From Sporopachydermia quercuum (Eukaryota; Ascomycota; Sporopachydermiomycetes; Sporopachydermiales; Sporopachydermiaceae), in the NCBI GenBank assembly GCA_001599295.1, contig BCGN01000008.1:1054001-1118000 (forward strand): DNA of 64,000 nucleotides, in the 5' to 3' direction. The notes beneath the pieces were generated by a model that saw only the letters and a program-made list of their open reading frames with translations, ran no database searches and was not told the origin of the DNA. The position numbers and the translations under genes were made by a program. Shown piece after piece: positions 42,165 through 53,191 of this stretch. Position 1 is the first letter of the stretch, and each line of letters starts with the position of its first letter.

Positions 42165-43383
42165 AAGTAGAATGAAGAAAAGGTCGATGTGAATACGGTA
42201 TTTTAAAAACGGCATAGAGATTTTGCAAGGATTGACTGGTTTTAGATGGAAGGGATGAAAGCAAAAGGAAATGATGATAACGTAATGTACGGTGGGGAAT
42301 GTTATCATGACAATGGAACTAGATGTGTATACATGATTATTTGGAGAATTTGATGCAAGAAAATAGATTGCTTTTAGCTAAATTATGCGTTTGCTTGTCA
42401 AACTGTCTACTGATTTATCATATTCGTAGGCTTCTACCCAGCTTCAGTAAGTAAACATTGTTGTCCAATAACAGGGTGACTGAACATTAAGTCTTCGGCA
42501 GACTTTGTATGATTCCTGACTACATAATCATTAAAAGTTAATTATGTACCTGATTGATTATAATATTGAATTGAATAACTGGTTCATTTTTACTTTTAAT
42601 TCTTTTACTTTTTACGCTTTTAACGAAAACTGTCTTGAAAAGTTTACCTGAATAATTTTCCTCATTGAAAAAAATACTACAAGTCTAGCTTTAACACTTA
42701 ATCGGTCACATCCTCTCGGCATCGGAATTCCAATTGGTTTATGCTCAACCAACAAAGTTTGTACCACTTAGACATGCATGAAATCTACAGCTATGTAATT
42801 ACATGTACACACTGTTCAAACACGATGAATTCTCTTATGAAACGCGCGTTGGTTCCCTTCCATAGGGTCTTTTTCCTTTATTTTATTTACTATAATTATT
42901 TACTAGTTTAATTTTAAGCTAGTCAAACTAAACGGTGGATATTTTATTTTGATCGTTAACTGTACGAAGTTTTACGCAAGGTAGATAGAATTTACTATTG
43001 ATATTGATAAAATAAGAGTGCCGATTAGATCCTTTAGACAAGTAATATATCTAAACAGCTAGTTGTGCGTGATTAGATCTGATCTGATATCAGTATCGTG
43101 TTGGACCGTTGTAATCAGGGGACATAAATTTATACGAACAGTCAAGTATAGGTCTTTTCGGATTAATTGAGTCAATAGAACTTTGCTACTGCAAGTGAAG
43201 TTTACTAGATTCTTTGCTCGTTGGCGCAATCGTTGATCGGCCTGAATTTGAAAGGAAATTGAAACACACTCAAGTATTCATTAATACGGGTGTTTCCAAC
43301 TCTACAGCTACTCAACTTATAAAAAATTTCAACATTAGCAAGTTGAAATACATATCAAACATAAACATAATTATTCTATTACA
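42165..43383. other. Gene-free stretch upstream of SHO1
   Basis: I see no supported gene in 1.2 kb. A 32-codon frame from 42352 to a GTAAGT near 42449 has no matching acceptor or family resemblance. The right end is the SHO1 promoter. Confidence 0.5.
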
Positions 43384-44445
43384 ATGGGTAGTCGGTTTGT
43401 TTCTTCACAATCATCATTTATTATTTCAAATATCCTTGGTGATCCTTTTTCATTGGCCACTCTATCGATTGCAGCTGTATGTTATTATTTCGATGTAAAG
43501 CGATACAGGAAAAATTGGAAGAAAAGATGATGGACTAGTGATCATTGATTAGCTATCAGGCTTACTAACGAATGATCCATTTAGATTTCATGGCTTATTG
43601 CATTTATAGGATCCATTGCTGCTGATAGCGAAGGAGTGTATCCCAGGTTCAGTTGGTGGGCTATCGTTTTCCAGTTTTTACTAATTATAGCAATCTTTTT
43701 CCTGATTGCATGCGGTAATGTGGACACATACAGATTAGCAGTACGTTATTTTGTCTAATTGGTTATTTTTCTATTCATTTATTCTGTTTTTTTTTTGTTG
43801 GTCTAACATATCATCTAGTTAGTAGGAAGCCTTGCTACTGCCACTGTTTATACGACCAACTCAGTGAATAATCTTGTTTATTCTTCAAAATCTGCTAATG
43901 CGGCAGCAGCGGCTGGGTTTATCTTATTATCTATCATTAATCTGATTTGGCTCTTCTATTTTGGATCTACAGACGAGTCAACGCCAAAAGCTTGGATAGA
44001 CGAGTTTTCTGTCAATAAGTATAGAAACAGCAACAAAGAAGGTAATAATGGACATCAAGCTATTCCAAACAGAACTCCTGTTGGCCGAAATAGCGAATTT
44101 GACATGGAGGTTAATCCATTTTCCAGCCAGAATCCCTACTCTGATGGAAGGCCTATATCTACTGCCACCTCTGGCGTTAACCTATCATCACCAATCGCAC
44201 CTATTGGCAGAGATCCTACTGATACTGTTGGCACAACAGACACCACAGGAATGCCTATTCAATATTCTTACAGAGCGAAAGCTTTATTTGCCTACGAAGC
44301 AAATCCGGAAGATGAAAATGAAATATCGTTTGATAAAGATGAAATATTGGAAGTCAGCGATATCCAGGGTAGATGGTGGCAAGCTCGAAGAGCAAATGGT
44401 GACGTTGGCATATGCCCAAGTAACTATGTAGAGTTACTACAGTAA
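43384..44445 (+). CDS. SHO1: Osmosensor Sho1 (three exons)
   Basis: Sho1 is the four-helix plasma-membrane sensor that recruits Pbs2 and Ste11 for the HOG osmotic and filamentous-growth MAP kinase pathways. I read exons 43384-43476, 43585-43740 and 43819-44445, all joined in phase 0, giving 291 residues. Intron 1 (108 bases) has GTATGT, TTACTAAC and TTTAG; intron 2 (78 bases) has GTACGT, TCTAAC and TCTAG. Four membrane helices follow the short N-terminus (ISWLIAFIGSIAA, WWAIVFQFLLIIAIFF, then two in exon 3). A Ser/Pro linker follows, then a C-terminal SH3 domain with ALFAYEANPEDENEISF, the paired tryptophans in GRWWQARR, and PSNYVELL. It is shorter than S. cerevisiae Sho1 (367), mainly in the linker. 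Confidence 0.93.
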
Positions 44446-44812
44446 TGAGTTAATCACAGGAATATGATTATGTATGCCATTGTATCATATATATAGAAAT
44501 GTGACAGACAAAACGAAAAACAATTAGTGTTATAGGAAAAAGGAACACATTTTGGTAATCCCAAACGTTGGAATTATTCTGTAATTATTCAGTATTTTTC
44601 TGATTATGTATATTGTATTAATGTATAAGTAATTTGATTTTACATCAGTAGCCATATAATTTAGTAAGCATACATATATTAATATTCGATGTCTAGAGCC
44701 ATCCGTATATACAAGAATTTCAATAGCTTCCTCACACCGAACTGCAATTCCCTGTAAATAATCATTCCATCAAGTGCCATAATGAGTCAGTATTTGATAA
44801 CAGATTCGTCCA
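44446..44812. other. Intergenic region between two converging genes
   Basis: This holds the 3' ends of SHO1 (plus) and MRPL19 (minus). No gene is seen. Confidence 0.6.
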
Positions 44813-45253
44813 TCATGGAGCCACCTTTATCCCCATACTTTGTGCGACACCTAGAATACTCTTGCAGATATCTTTGAGAGGGATATCAGCATGTTTCGCA
44901 TCCGTCTTCTTGATCTTCGCTATTTCATACACATGTTTCAAACTGACGGTTCCTGCAACCTCTGTTTTCACATTTGAAGCACCCTTTTCCACACCGGCTG
45001 CTCGTAGTAATAAGTATCCTGTTGGTGGTGATTTGATTTCAAATGAAAACGATCGATCTGGCTTAACTATCATAGACACAGGACAGGGAACATTTGGTGC
45101 TAAATTTGCAGTTCTTGCATTGAATTCTTTACAGAAATCCATAGCCTTCACACCCTTAGAACCAAGAGCAGGGCCAACCGGCGGTGATGGTGATGCAGAA
45201 CCGGCTCCAACAATCAGTTTCACCATAGCATTCTTTACTGTGTTCTTTGACAT
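44813..45253 (-). CDS. MRPL19: Mitochondrial large-subunit ribosomal protein uL11m
   Basis: This 146-residue protein is the mitochondrial homologue of bacterial L11, which sits at the GTPase-associated centre. It shows the L11 blocks [35 protein letters not shown], a TFEIKSPPT-like strand ([18 protein letters not shown]) and a C-terminal [10 protein letters not shown]. There is almost no N-terminal presequence, as in yeast uL11m. Length is close to S. cerevisiae Mrpl19 (158). Confidence 0.92.
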   Translation of the reverse strand: MSKNTVKNAMVKLIVGAGSASPSPPVGPALGSKGVKAMDFCKEFNARTANLAPNVPCPVSMIVKPDRSFSFEIKSPPTGYLLLRAAGVEKGASNVKTEVAGTVSLKHVYEIAKIKKTDAKHADIPLKDICKSILGVAQSMGIKVAP

Positions 45254-45774
45254 CTTTCTGCTGAAATAAGGCGGTGTTGATTCGATGATCAGCCGTTATG
45301 TTTTCATTCAACCTATTATAAATATTGCGCAAAGTTAAAAATGATTTTGAAGAAAAGAGAGGTGGTTTTAGAGCATATGACTGATGTACTCTCTCAATTC
45401 CGTGAAGTGGTGAGAAGTATGCCATTCGATGATAGAGGGTAAGGTTTACTATGAAAAATTTGAAGAGCTGATATATCGGAGATAATGTACACGTGACTTA
45501 GTAATATCGAAAATAACTATAAAATTATGTTTTCCGAAATACTACATTTATTGTGGTCCTTGAGTTTTAGAAGAATATAAAATATTATGGATATGATATG
45601 ATAGATAATTTATTAAAAATACTGGTCTATGATATAGAATACATTTTGCAAATATTCGAGATAAAAAGAAATTGAATTCCCAAAGTATTTATTAGTGAGA
45701 ATTGGTATAATTTTCACCGCATCAAAATTTATATTATATTAACATGATACAACACAAATCAACAATAATCAAAT
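45254..45774. other. MRPL19 promoter region and GRS1 3' side
   Basis: Both flanking genes are on the minus strand. It is very AT-rich from about 45520 onwards. No gene is seen. Confidence 0.55.
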
Positions 45775-47763
45775 CTATTCTTCATTAGTACTTTCAAAAG
45801 GAGTCAATGACTTGGTGGCTTCGTCCCAAGTGGCGCCATAGTAACAAACTTCTTTAACAGCCTTGACAACATCTTCTAAAGAACCTCTAACTTGCTTTGT
45901 AGAGTCTCTTTCTCTAAGAGTTACACTTTCGTCGGCAACTGATTCGAAATCAATAGTAATTCCAAAAGGTGTACCTAATTCGTCGTTTCTGGCGTATCTC
46001 TTACCAATGGATGCAGAGGAGTCATCAACTTTGAAAGGAATAGCGCTCTTTCTCAAAACAGAAGAAACCTTGTGTACAATTGGAGCCAGCTGAGAATTGT
46101 TGGACAAAGGAACAAGTAAGACCTTGGTAGGTGCGACCAATGGAGGCAACGAGAGGACAACTCTGTTTTCATCTTCAGGCCTAGCCCAGAAAGAGTGCTC
46201 AAAAACACAGTAAATGATACGACCAATGCCAAATGATGGTTCAATAACATTAGGAGTATACTCTCTGATGTGTTCAACGAATGACTTCTTGTTGATACTG
46301 ATCAATGACTTATCTAATTCAACTTCATCGTCAATGCCATTAATCTTCAGTTTTAATGATAAATCTTTAGACAATTGGGTCATGTAATCTTCCAATTCGC
46401 ATTCAGTCCGAGTGTTCAAGAATTCTTCAACCTTTGGAGCATCACGCTTGAACTTGGGTCCAAACTTCTTTTTCTCAATCTCGACAGTAAGTCTTTCACC
46501 TGTAAGAGGAGTTTCCAACTTCTCTCTCACAACTAACTTTTCTTTAGTTCTAGCAGAGTGCACAGATAAATCGTAGGCAGATCTATCGGCACAACCAACA
46601 CATTCAATCCAGCCATAAGAAGTCTTCAATTCAGCATCCCAACAGTCAGTGGCATAATGGGCCATTTCGTTGGCCATATGCTGACGGAATCTGAGTTTTT
46701 CAGGGTCAGCACCAATCTTAGTCAAGAACAAGAAAATTCTAGCAATGAAATATCCCAAAGTTTCATTTTCAACCATACCAGAAGCAACAGCTTCACCGAT
46801 AGAAATAACGGTGATATCAGTCTTGCCAGCAGATTGAACGTCTTTGGGCCAGAGATTCAATTTAATGTCTTTCACTTCATGAAATCTGGGGTGATTCTTT
46901 GATTCTGGATCAACGAAATGTTCGATTTCAGCCATGAGGAATTCACGAACTCGAAGAAGACCAGATCTAGGTGAAATTTCGTTTCTGAAAGATTTACCAA
47001 TAGATGCGGAAGCAAAAGGCATCTTCAAGTTATTGAAATCGAGTAATTTACTAAAATTCAAGAACTGACCTTGAGCAGTCTCAGGTCTGAGATAACCTTT
47101 GACTTGACCAGAAGGACCAATAGCTGTTTCAAACATGAGATTGAACTCAACTGGAGGTTCTAAAGCTCCACCTGTAGCAGGATTGGTGATATTGTATTTC
47201 TTCATAATCTCTCCTAATTCAGGACCAGAGAAACCATCAATCTTAGCCAAAATGGTTTCAATTTCTTCTTTAGTAGAATCATCAAGCTTCTCTGCTTTGA
47301 CGTCCTTCACCTTCTTCTTTCTCTTCTTTTCTTCTTGACTCTTATCGCCAGCAACTTCTTCAACAGTCTTTGTACCTCTGGCAATTTCATCACCTTTCAA
47401 TCTACTTTCTAATACTTCTTCAACAAGATGATCAGCTCTAAAGATTTCACCAGTTTTCAAATCTCTGCACATCCAATCGGCAAATTTGTCTACGTGCCCA
47501 GATGTTTTCAAGACTTCGTAGGGGGTCAACATAGTACAGTCAACTTCCAACATATCCTCTTCCAAAATGAAATGCCTTCTCCACACATCAACGATGTTGG
47601 CTTGGAAAGCACAACCCGGTGGACCGTAATCATACAAACCAGAAACACCACCATATATTTCAAATGCTGGTGCAAAGAAAAATCTTCTTTTCAAAGTGGA
47701 ATCCAACGATTCCCTACTGAAAGGGATCACTTTCTTTCCTTCTGCAACTGATGTAGCTGACAT
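45775..47763 (-). CDS. GRS1: Glycyl-tRNA synthetase
   Basis: Grs1 charges tRNA-Gly for protein synthesis in the cytosol and, in yeast, also in mitochondria. From the ATG at 47763 (MSATSVAEGKKVIPFSRE) the protein has 662 residues, close to the cytosolic S. cerevisiae form. Class II features are clear: YGGVSGLYDYGPPGCAFQ, the motif 2 region FRNEISPRSGLLRVREF, and motif 3 around PSFGIGRIIYCVFEHSFW. The C-terminal anticodon-binding domain follows, with KVDDSSASIGKRYARNDELG. A lysine-rich insertion lies at about residues 130-190. The frame stays open 103 codons upstream without any ATG and looks like a mitochondrial presequence; see the separate entry. It is divergent from MED22. Confidence 0.96.
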   Translation of the reverse strand: MSATSVAEGKKVIPFSRESLDSTLKRRFFFAPAFEIYGGVSGLYDYGPPGCAFQANIVDVWRRHFILEEDMLEVDCTMLTPYEVLKTSGHVDKFADWMCRDLKTGEIFRADHLVEEVLESRLKGDEIARGTKTVEEVAGDKSQEEKKRKKKVKDVKAEKLDDSTKEEIETILAKIDGFSGPELGEIMKKYNITNPATGGALEPPVEFNLMFETAIGPSGQVKGYLRPETAQGQFLNFSKLLDFNNLKMPFASASIGKSFRNEISPRSGLLRVREFLMAEIEHFVDPESKNHPRFHEVKDIKLNLWPKDVQSAGKTDITVISIGEAVASGMVENETLGYFIARIFLFLTKIGADPEKLRFRQHMANEMAHYATDCWDAELKTSYGWIECVGCADRSAYDLSVHSARTKEKLVVREKLETPLTGERLTVEIEKKKFGPKFKRDAPKVEEFLNTRTECELEDYMTQLSKDLSLKLKINGIDDEVELDKSLISINKKSFVEHIREYTPNVIEPSFGIGRIIYCVFEHSFWARPEDENRVVLSLPPLVAPTKVLLVPLSNNSQLAPIVHKVSSVLRKSAIPFKVDDSSASIGKRYARNDELGTPFGITIDFESVADESVTLRERDSTKQVRGSLEDVVKAVKEVCYYGATWDEATKSLTPFESTNEE

Positions 47764-48072
47764 CCCGGACTCAACTAAGGCTCTTATCGTTTTAAACTCT
47801 TCAAAATTAGTCAATGACTTCACTTTCTTCTTGTCACTAGAAACAGTAGGTTCTTTCGCCAACCTCCTTGCTTCTTGATTAAAATATCGAACTGGCTGAT
47901 TGAATAATCTCCAAAAGATTCCCTTTCTCACTCTGACAATTTGAGCTTTATTGAGCCGCCAGTTTATAAAATGTATCGACCTAATTGTGGATAGTATTTT
48001 TGTATGTTTTACTTCTGTCGTAATGGATACCAGTTCAAACCAATCCTTTTTGTGCTTCAAGCGACTGATTAC
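47764..48072 (-). other. AUG-less in-frame extension of GRS1, possible mitochondrial presequence
   Basis: Between an in-frame TAA (48073-48075) and the GRS1 ATG there are 103 open codons with no ATG. The middle reads as an Arg/Lys-rich, hydrophobic, almost acid-free segment (for example ILSTIRSIHFINWRLNK and VRKGIFWRLFNQPVRYF). In S. cerevisiae the mitochondrial form of Grs1 starts at an upstream UUG codon. The same arrangement is likely here, with several near-cognate codons (TTG at 48058-48060, ATT, ATA, ACG) available. Confidence 0.6.
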
Positions 48073-48616
48073 TTAATCAAGTAGACGTGATATTTGATAC
48101 AATAATTCAGATTCTACTTAGATACTATGACATAGCAGTAAAATGCATATAGCTCAGAATGATCAACGCAAATGATTTTTACTGGCAGGTAGTTAGGATT
48201 TTGTTGTCCCTAAACTACTACCACTCTAAATGAGTTGGGCGCTTAAAAGTGAAAAATGACTCTTCTGTTCGTTCGTTCATTATTTGTTTGCAACTAAAAC
48301 GGTCTTGCAAATATCCCCTCTCACATTTCTTAAATAGGTAATTGTACACTTGGCGACTCATTATAAAGGTTAATGACATAGGTGTGATAAACAGTAGTAC
48401 TAGTTATACAGTTCCAACATAACCTGCCTGCTATAAGAAGTGGGTGTTCATAGGGATGAGTAGAGAGTAAGGAATTGAAAATGAAGATGAGCTGCTAACA
48501 TTAGAGAACTTCGATATTTTGTTGTTCATATTCTACAGAACGGCATTCAATTGTCCAATTGACTGCTTAGATATTGAAACTAGAACATACTTAGAGCAGA
48601 AGTACATTGGTTCATA
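48073..48616. other. Divergent promoter between GRS1 and MED22
   Basis: Both genes read outwards. No gene is seen. Confidence 0.5.
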
Positions 48617-49120
48617 ATGCCTCATCCAAAAACCATTTCCTACAAAAGTATGTGCAAAGAGCAAGATCAACTACTAATATATATATCTTAGTTGTTTAAG
48701 AGTTGAATACTAACAATTTTTGCGCTAGAGAAACTCAATTTGAGTGTAGAGCAGCTTTTGACCCGATATTCGGGTTTGTTCGACCTTTTATCTTCAAGCG
48801 ACAAAACCCAAGATAAAATCCTCACAGAAACACTACAAATAGAATACAATGCAAGTGCTATTATACGCGAGATAGAAGATCTCTTGACTATTACCAGAAG
48901 CATGAAAGAAATGTGGATACTGGGACAAGTTCAAGCTGATTCTGTTAAATATGATGGAGGTAATAGTGATAATATAGCTCAGTTGGGGAAAACACGGGAA
49001 TTGAGTGAATTACTAGATAAGTTGTTGACTCAAGTATCAAATACTCAAACAAATGATATAACTGATGCTGTTGTTATTGATAACAGTCCAAATAATGAAA
49101 GTCTTAAAGTGGTTGAATAA
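48617..49120 (+). CDS. SRB6: Mediator subunit 22 (two exons)
   Basis: Med22/Srb6 is a small helical subunit of the Mediator head module, needed for RNA polymerase II initiation. Exon 1 (48617-48647, 31 bases) encodes MPHPKTISYK. An 81-base intron with GTATGT, a perfect TACTAAC and GCGCTAG joins it in phase 1 to exon 2 (48729-49120). The product has 140 residues. The family core IIREIEDLLTITRSMKEMWI is plain, with flanking helices and an acidic tail, and the length is close to the S. cerevisiae protein (121). Exon 2 alone has no sensible ATG near its start, which supports the short first exon. Confidence 0.85.
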
Positions 49121-50059
49121 ATGAATAACAGATTTATCAAGACTGTTGAACAAGAACGCTGGTTGACCTCACGGATGCTACAGTCCATACAAGATATGCA
49201 CACATATCAATTGTGTTGCAAGTTGTATCAGTGCTGAAATGCACAACAAAAAGATGAAAAAGACAGAATAAATGCTGTATCTTGTTGCAATAGTAGCAAG
49301 TAATTCTTTTCAAGAAATATGCCTCTTTGAGTAGGTGACAATAATAATAGTTGCGAAGTCATTGTTGAGCCATGCTGCTTACTACTAGCTTGATAGATAT
49401 AAACTGGTGTACGTTTGAACCATTTTATCAAATAGCTTGATTATAAATGTTCCGAGGCTTTTTTAAAGGATATGGAAACAAGTCTTTCAGATCTACTTCT
49501 GTGTCTACATGTGTCACCATTTACATATCAGTTTACGAGAGGAGTAACCATTGGTAGATTTAGTCACCTGCACAATCGTTAGGTATTTACTGCTGTTACT
49601 ATAATAATAATTGCTGTGATACTTAGTTTTCTCAGTGGTATTATATATCAGAATGAAAGATATCTGATAACTAAATGGTAACAACAAGGGCAATGGATCG
49701 GCCATAGAAAATACCCATTTGAATAACTTGAGATTCCTCAACCAAATGCTCAGTTTTATGAACGAATACTTTCAAGATTTGGAAGCTTGAACAATGGCAC
49801 ATTGCTCGCACACTTTATTGATTGTTGGAAATATTTAGCATTACTTCCACTATATTATTTTCATCGTAGTTCATTCATCATATTTTATTCATCATATTTT
49901 ATTCGTCATATTTTGTTCGTCATATTATACATTTTATTGTCACCATTCTATACTTTATAAACTACATAGAACTCATACATACATCCTTACCACCAATTCA
50001 ACAACAAGAACTGACTAGTCGTAACCAAACCATATATTCTATGCACTAATTCAAAAACC
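49121..50059. other. Intergenic region between two converging genes
   Basis: This holds the 3' sides of MED22 (plus) and MDM34 (minus). It includes a 14-bp tandem repeat at 49873-49928. No gene is seen. Confidence 0.55.
49873..49928. repeat. Four 14-bp tandem repeats (ATTCATCATATTTT)
   Basis: Two perfect copies are followed by two diverging ones (ATTCGTCATATTTT, GTTCGTCATATTAT). It lies downstream of MDM34, likely in or near its 3' untranslated region. Confidence 0.9.
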
Positions 50060-53000
50060 TCAATCTTCTGTCAAATCATTATCAAACTGCATCACCGGCT
50101 CCAAAAACGTATTTGATGTAAAGAACTCTCCAGACTTCTGTTTTACCTCATCACTAACATATCGATTCTTACTAAATCGCCGCTCAGGTTGTTTGTTCCT
50201 GTAGTTCATAGTCATATACCGTGATGGAATCATTCCATCATCATCTATAATGGCCGATTCACTTAATCTCAAGCTTGGCGATGGCCATCCATTGGTATTA
50301 TTCATGCTGCTGTTATTATGTGCGTTCAAATCTGGCACGGAGCTGGTTTCCAACGAAAAACTAGGCGAATGCGAATTTGAGCCTGTATTTGAATATTTCG
50401 GAGGTTTTGGCGATGTGCAGTTTGATAGAGACACCGATGCCGATGCTGATGAGTATCGAAACATTTCTTCAGACTGAGCAGGTGAAAATGAAGAAGCAAC
50501 AGGAGCGTTGAGAGGATTGACGGCAACAGCATTTGTGCTGTTAGTATCTCCATGAAAACCAGGAGTATAATAGTTACTATTAGCACGCATACTGCTATTG
50601 TTGGTGTTATTCTTGCTATTAGCTATTCTGTCTGATGCACTATTCTGCTTGCCGTAGCCTCCATAATGTGGAGACCCATTGGCAGTGCTAGTACTGTTTG
50701 ATCGTATAAAATTGTTCCCACTATGTAAAGCGTTTCTATGTCCTTTGCTAAAAGGATTTCTATCGATATTGCTGCTAGGCATCTCTGACTGTGATCTACC
50801 CATGAAAGAAGCATCAATTGAAGGTATCTCTTCAATTGTATAGTTAGAATAGTTTTTACCAGTATTCGCTGGTGATGATTTGATAGAAGAAGGAGTAGAC
50901 ACAAACTGTGGAGAATGGAAATTTGATCCCAATGGTTGAGCTGGAGTTGCACTAGGATAGAACATGTTTTGAATATCTCTTTCGCTTAGAAATTTATACA
51001 TATTCTTGTTGTTACTTGACCCAAACGAAGAATCCAATGTATCGTTGTATGAAGAAGAGTTTAATGGCACCGAAGAAGAAGCATTAAAACCTGGCGGTGT
51101 AAATATACTGGCAGCACTTGTAGAATCTGCATTGCTGTGCATATGAATACTATCAATAGTGGAGTCTCCACTAGGAGAACAAGTGGTACTGTTAGGAGCA
51201 TCACCAGATTTACTTCCTGGAGAGTTTACGGCATTTGATAGTTTCTGCAAGGAGATTTTTCTTCTGGAACGCCTTTTAGCAGTTTGAGAGTGAGTGTTAT
51301 TGTTGCTGTTGCTGTTATTGCTGGTAACAGTACTACTACTACTACTATTACCAGCACTATATCTGTAATTCATATTCTTGGAGCTTCTCTTTCTTCCCAC
51401 GCCATTTTGAAGATAGAACCAATCAGCAACATCGTCAACAGGGATTTTGATGACATCGTCCTTAGAGCTGGCACTATTGCTATTGCTGCTGCTGACACTG
51501 CTATTTGGTGCTATTGATGTTGTTGTGATGGTAGTATTGGCAGAGTTACATTTGGATGCTGTAGTAGTTGTTGTAGTAGTTGACAGCGATATACTAGAGG
51601 CACTTGGTCTGATACTTTCATTGTTGCTATTGTTGCTATTACTACCAGCAGAGCTGTCACCAGCACTCCCATAAGTATTGACCATAGTGCTAACACTAGC
51701 ATTACTACCAACCAAACTGCTATCACCAGTATTAAACCCAATTCCTTTTTCGCCTCCTAAACTGGGCCTATAGCAGAATTCACTTATTGTCTCCGTATCT
51801 AACGCCAAAGTGTTCTGAGCTTTGAATCTATGTCCATTCACCATACTAAAAGGACTAGTGAGCCATTGTAAAGATTTATTGGATTTGATGAGCGTAGGAA
51901 TATCTGGTAGCAGGTCAATCAAAGCTGTTAATCTGCTTGACTCTTCTGCTTCTTTTTTTCGCTGCTTCTTCAATTCGAGTTCCAGTTTCTCTTTATAATC
52001 AAAAAACTGGTCAAAGGAAAATGGTTCATTGGGATTGTCAATTATATACTTGCTTATATCTTTAATGAGATTTGGTATATCATCGTTAATGAATTCCTTG
52101 ATCATTTCTTTTACCTCTTGTTTCAACATGTCAGACACTTTTGGTGCTTCTTTTGCCAAACTACTGGTAACATGTAAAGAGATCAAAGGATCATTGCGAA
52201 AAGTTAAGCTTATACCTGGAGCAGCGTTAGAAGAGCAATGAGAATTATGATGAAAAGAATGAGAATATGCTTGCGAGTTGGATGTGCTGTGTGAATTGGA
52301 ATGTGGTCTCCTGTTTGCCGATTCTGTTGATGTTGAGTTAGAAGTCATTCTACTGTCTTCAGGAATCCCATTTGATGCTGTTGTCAAATTATTCTCATTC
52401 ATACCAGTAAAATAGTCGCTTTGTACATTACCAATGCCACCTTGTAGATTATCTGTCGAGACCTTTTCACTTCCTTCCGCGGAATCAACAAGAGATGTAA
52501 AGGCTGTTTGGATTTTGTCTCTGATCTCCCTATTGCTTTTACTTATATTTTCACCATCGCTATCTATGACACTACTAAGGTTAGCAGCACTAGCAGGCAA
52601 ATGACATGATATAGATACCAATCCATCTAATTGGATTTCAGAGATCTCCAGTTTCAAAGGTAATTTCATGGAGGCATCAGCTAATAGGAAATCAGGTTTG
52701 ACGAATTCCGGGGTTGATATTCTATATAAATCCAAAGGATTTGATTCCAGCATTGTATGTAGGTTGATAATAGCATCTCCCTGATAGGAGAATTTGAATA
52801 AGGCCACAAAAGTCGTTAGTGAGAAAGCAGAAACCTCAACGATTTCCAGGTGCGGTGGTCGATGGCCCAGAGTTATATCTATAATTGAAATAGGAGCACA
52901 CACCGGGTGTTTGGCCGGAGTTGAGTTGATTGCGTTAGACAGTGCTTCACAACATGCTGCAGAAAGGATATAGCCATTAGAGCCATAGGACGTGGTATCA

Positions 53001-53191
53001 ATGTTTATATCTGATGATAAGGGTAATGCATGGTCTATGTCAGAGACCGTGGAAGATTCATAGTCTTTGGAGTGAGTAGAACTTGTGGACCCAGAGCCTG
53101 ATGCAGTTGATGGTCTAGTAGAAAGGTTGCTGATACCAGCAGGATATTTCTTTCTATGCCGAGAAGAAGGCCAAGACCAAAGAAATGACAT
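50060..53191 (-). CDS. MDM34: ERMES subunit Mdm34, greatly expanded
   Basis: Mdm34 is the mitochondrial outer-membrane member of the ERMES tether (Mmm1, Mdm10, Mdm12, Mdm34) that transfers lipids between ER and mitochondria. The SMP lipid-binding domain is recognisable in two pieces. Residues about 76-200 include PPHLEIVEVSAF, ALFKFSYQGDAIINLHTM, NPLDLY, FVKPDFLLAD and LKLEISEIQLDGLVSI. Residues about 325-385 include ISLTFRNDPLISLHVTSS and VKEMIKEFINDDIPNLI. A low-complexity Ser/Asn/His insert of about 125 residues separates them, and about 65 Ser/Thr-rich residues sit between the MSFLWSW start and the domain. Residues about 450-1043 are mostly Ser/Asn-rich and disordered. At 1043 residues it is about twice the usual length (S. 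cerevisiae 459). Confidence 0.78.
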   Translation of the reverse strand: MSFLWSWPSSRHRKKYPAGISNLSTRPSTASGSGSTSSTHSKDYESSTVSDIDHALPLSSDINIDTTSYGSNGYILSAACCEALSNAINSTPAKHPVCAPISIIDITLGHRPPHLEIVEVSAFSLTTFVALFKFSYQGDAIINLHTMLESNPLDLYRISTPEFVKPDFLLADASMKLPLKLEISEIQLDGLVSISCHLPASAANLSSVIDSDGENISKSNREIRDKIQTAFTSLVDSAEGSEKVSTDNLQGGIGNVQSDYFTGMNENNLTTASNGIPEDSRMTSNSTSTESANRRPHSNSHSTSNSQAYSHSFHHNSHCSSNAAPGISLTFRNDPLISLHVTSSLAKEAPKVSDMLKQEVKEMIKEFINDDIPNLIKDISKYIIDNPNEPFSFDQFFDYKEKLELELKKQRKKEAEESSRLTALIDLLPDIPTLIKSNKSLQWLTSPFSMVNGHRFKAQNTLALDTETISEFCYRPSLGGEKGIGFNTGDSSLVGSNASVSTMVNTYGSAGDSSAGSNSNNSNNESIRPSASSISLSTTTTTTTASKCNSANTTITTTSIAPNSSVSSSNSNSASSKDDVIKIPVDDVADWFYLQNGVGRKRSSKNMNYRYSAGNSSSSSTVTSNNSNSNNNTHSQTAKRRSRRKISLQKLSNAVNSPGSKSGDAPNSTTCSPSGDSTIDSIHMHSNADSTSAASIFTPPGFNASSSVPLNSSSYNDTLDSSFGSSNNKNMYKFLSERDIQNMFYPSATPAQPLGSNFHSPQFVSTPSSIKSSPANTGKNYSNYTIEEIPSIDASFMGRSQSEMPSSNIDRNPFSKGHRNALHSGNNFIRSNSTSTANGSPHYGGYGKQNSASDRIANSKNNTNNSSMRANSNYYTPGFHGDTNSTNAVAVNPLNAPVASSFSPAQSEEMFRYSSASASVSLSNCTSPKPPKYSNTGSNSHSPSFSLETSSVPDLNAHNNSSMNNTNGWPSPSLRLSESAIIDDDGMIPSRYMTMNYRNKQPERRFSKNRYVSDEVKQKSGEFFTSNTFLEPVMQFDNDLTED

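Noticed and set aside
51284-51741. Ile/Val/Leu-rich frames opposite MDM34
   Set aside because: They are shadows of Ser/Asn/Thr-rich codon runs on the coding strand.
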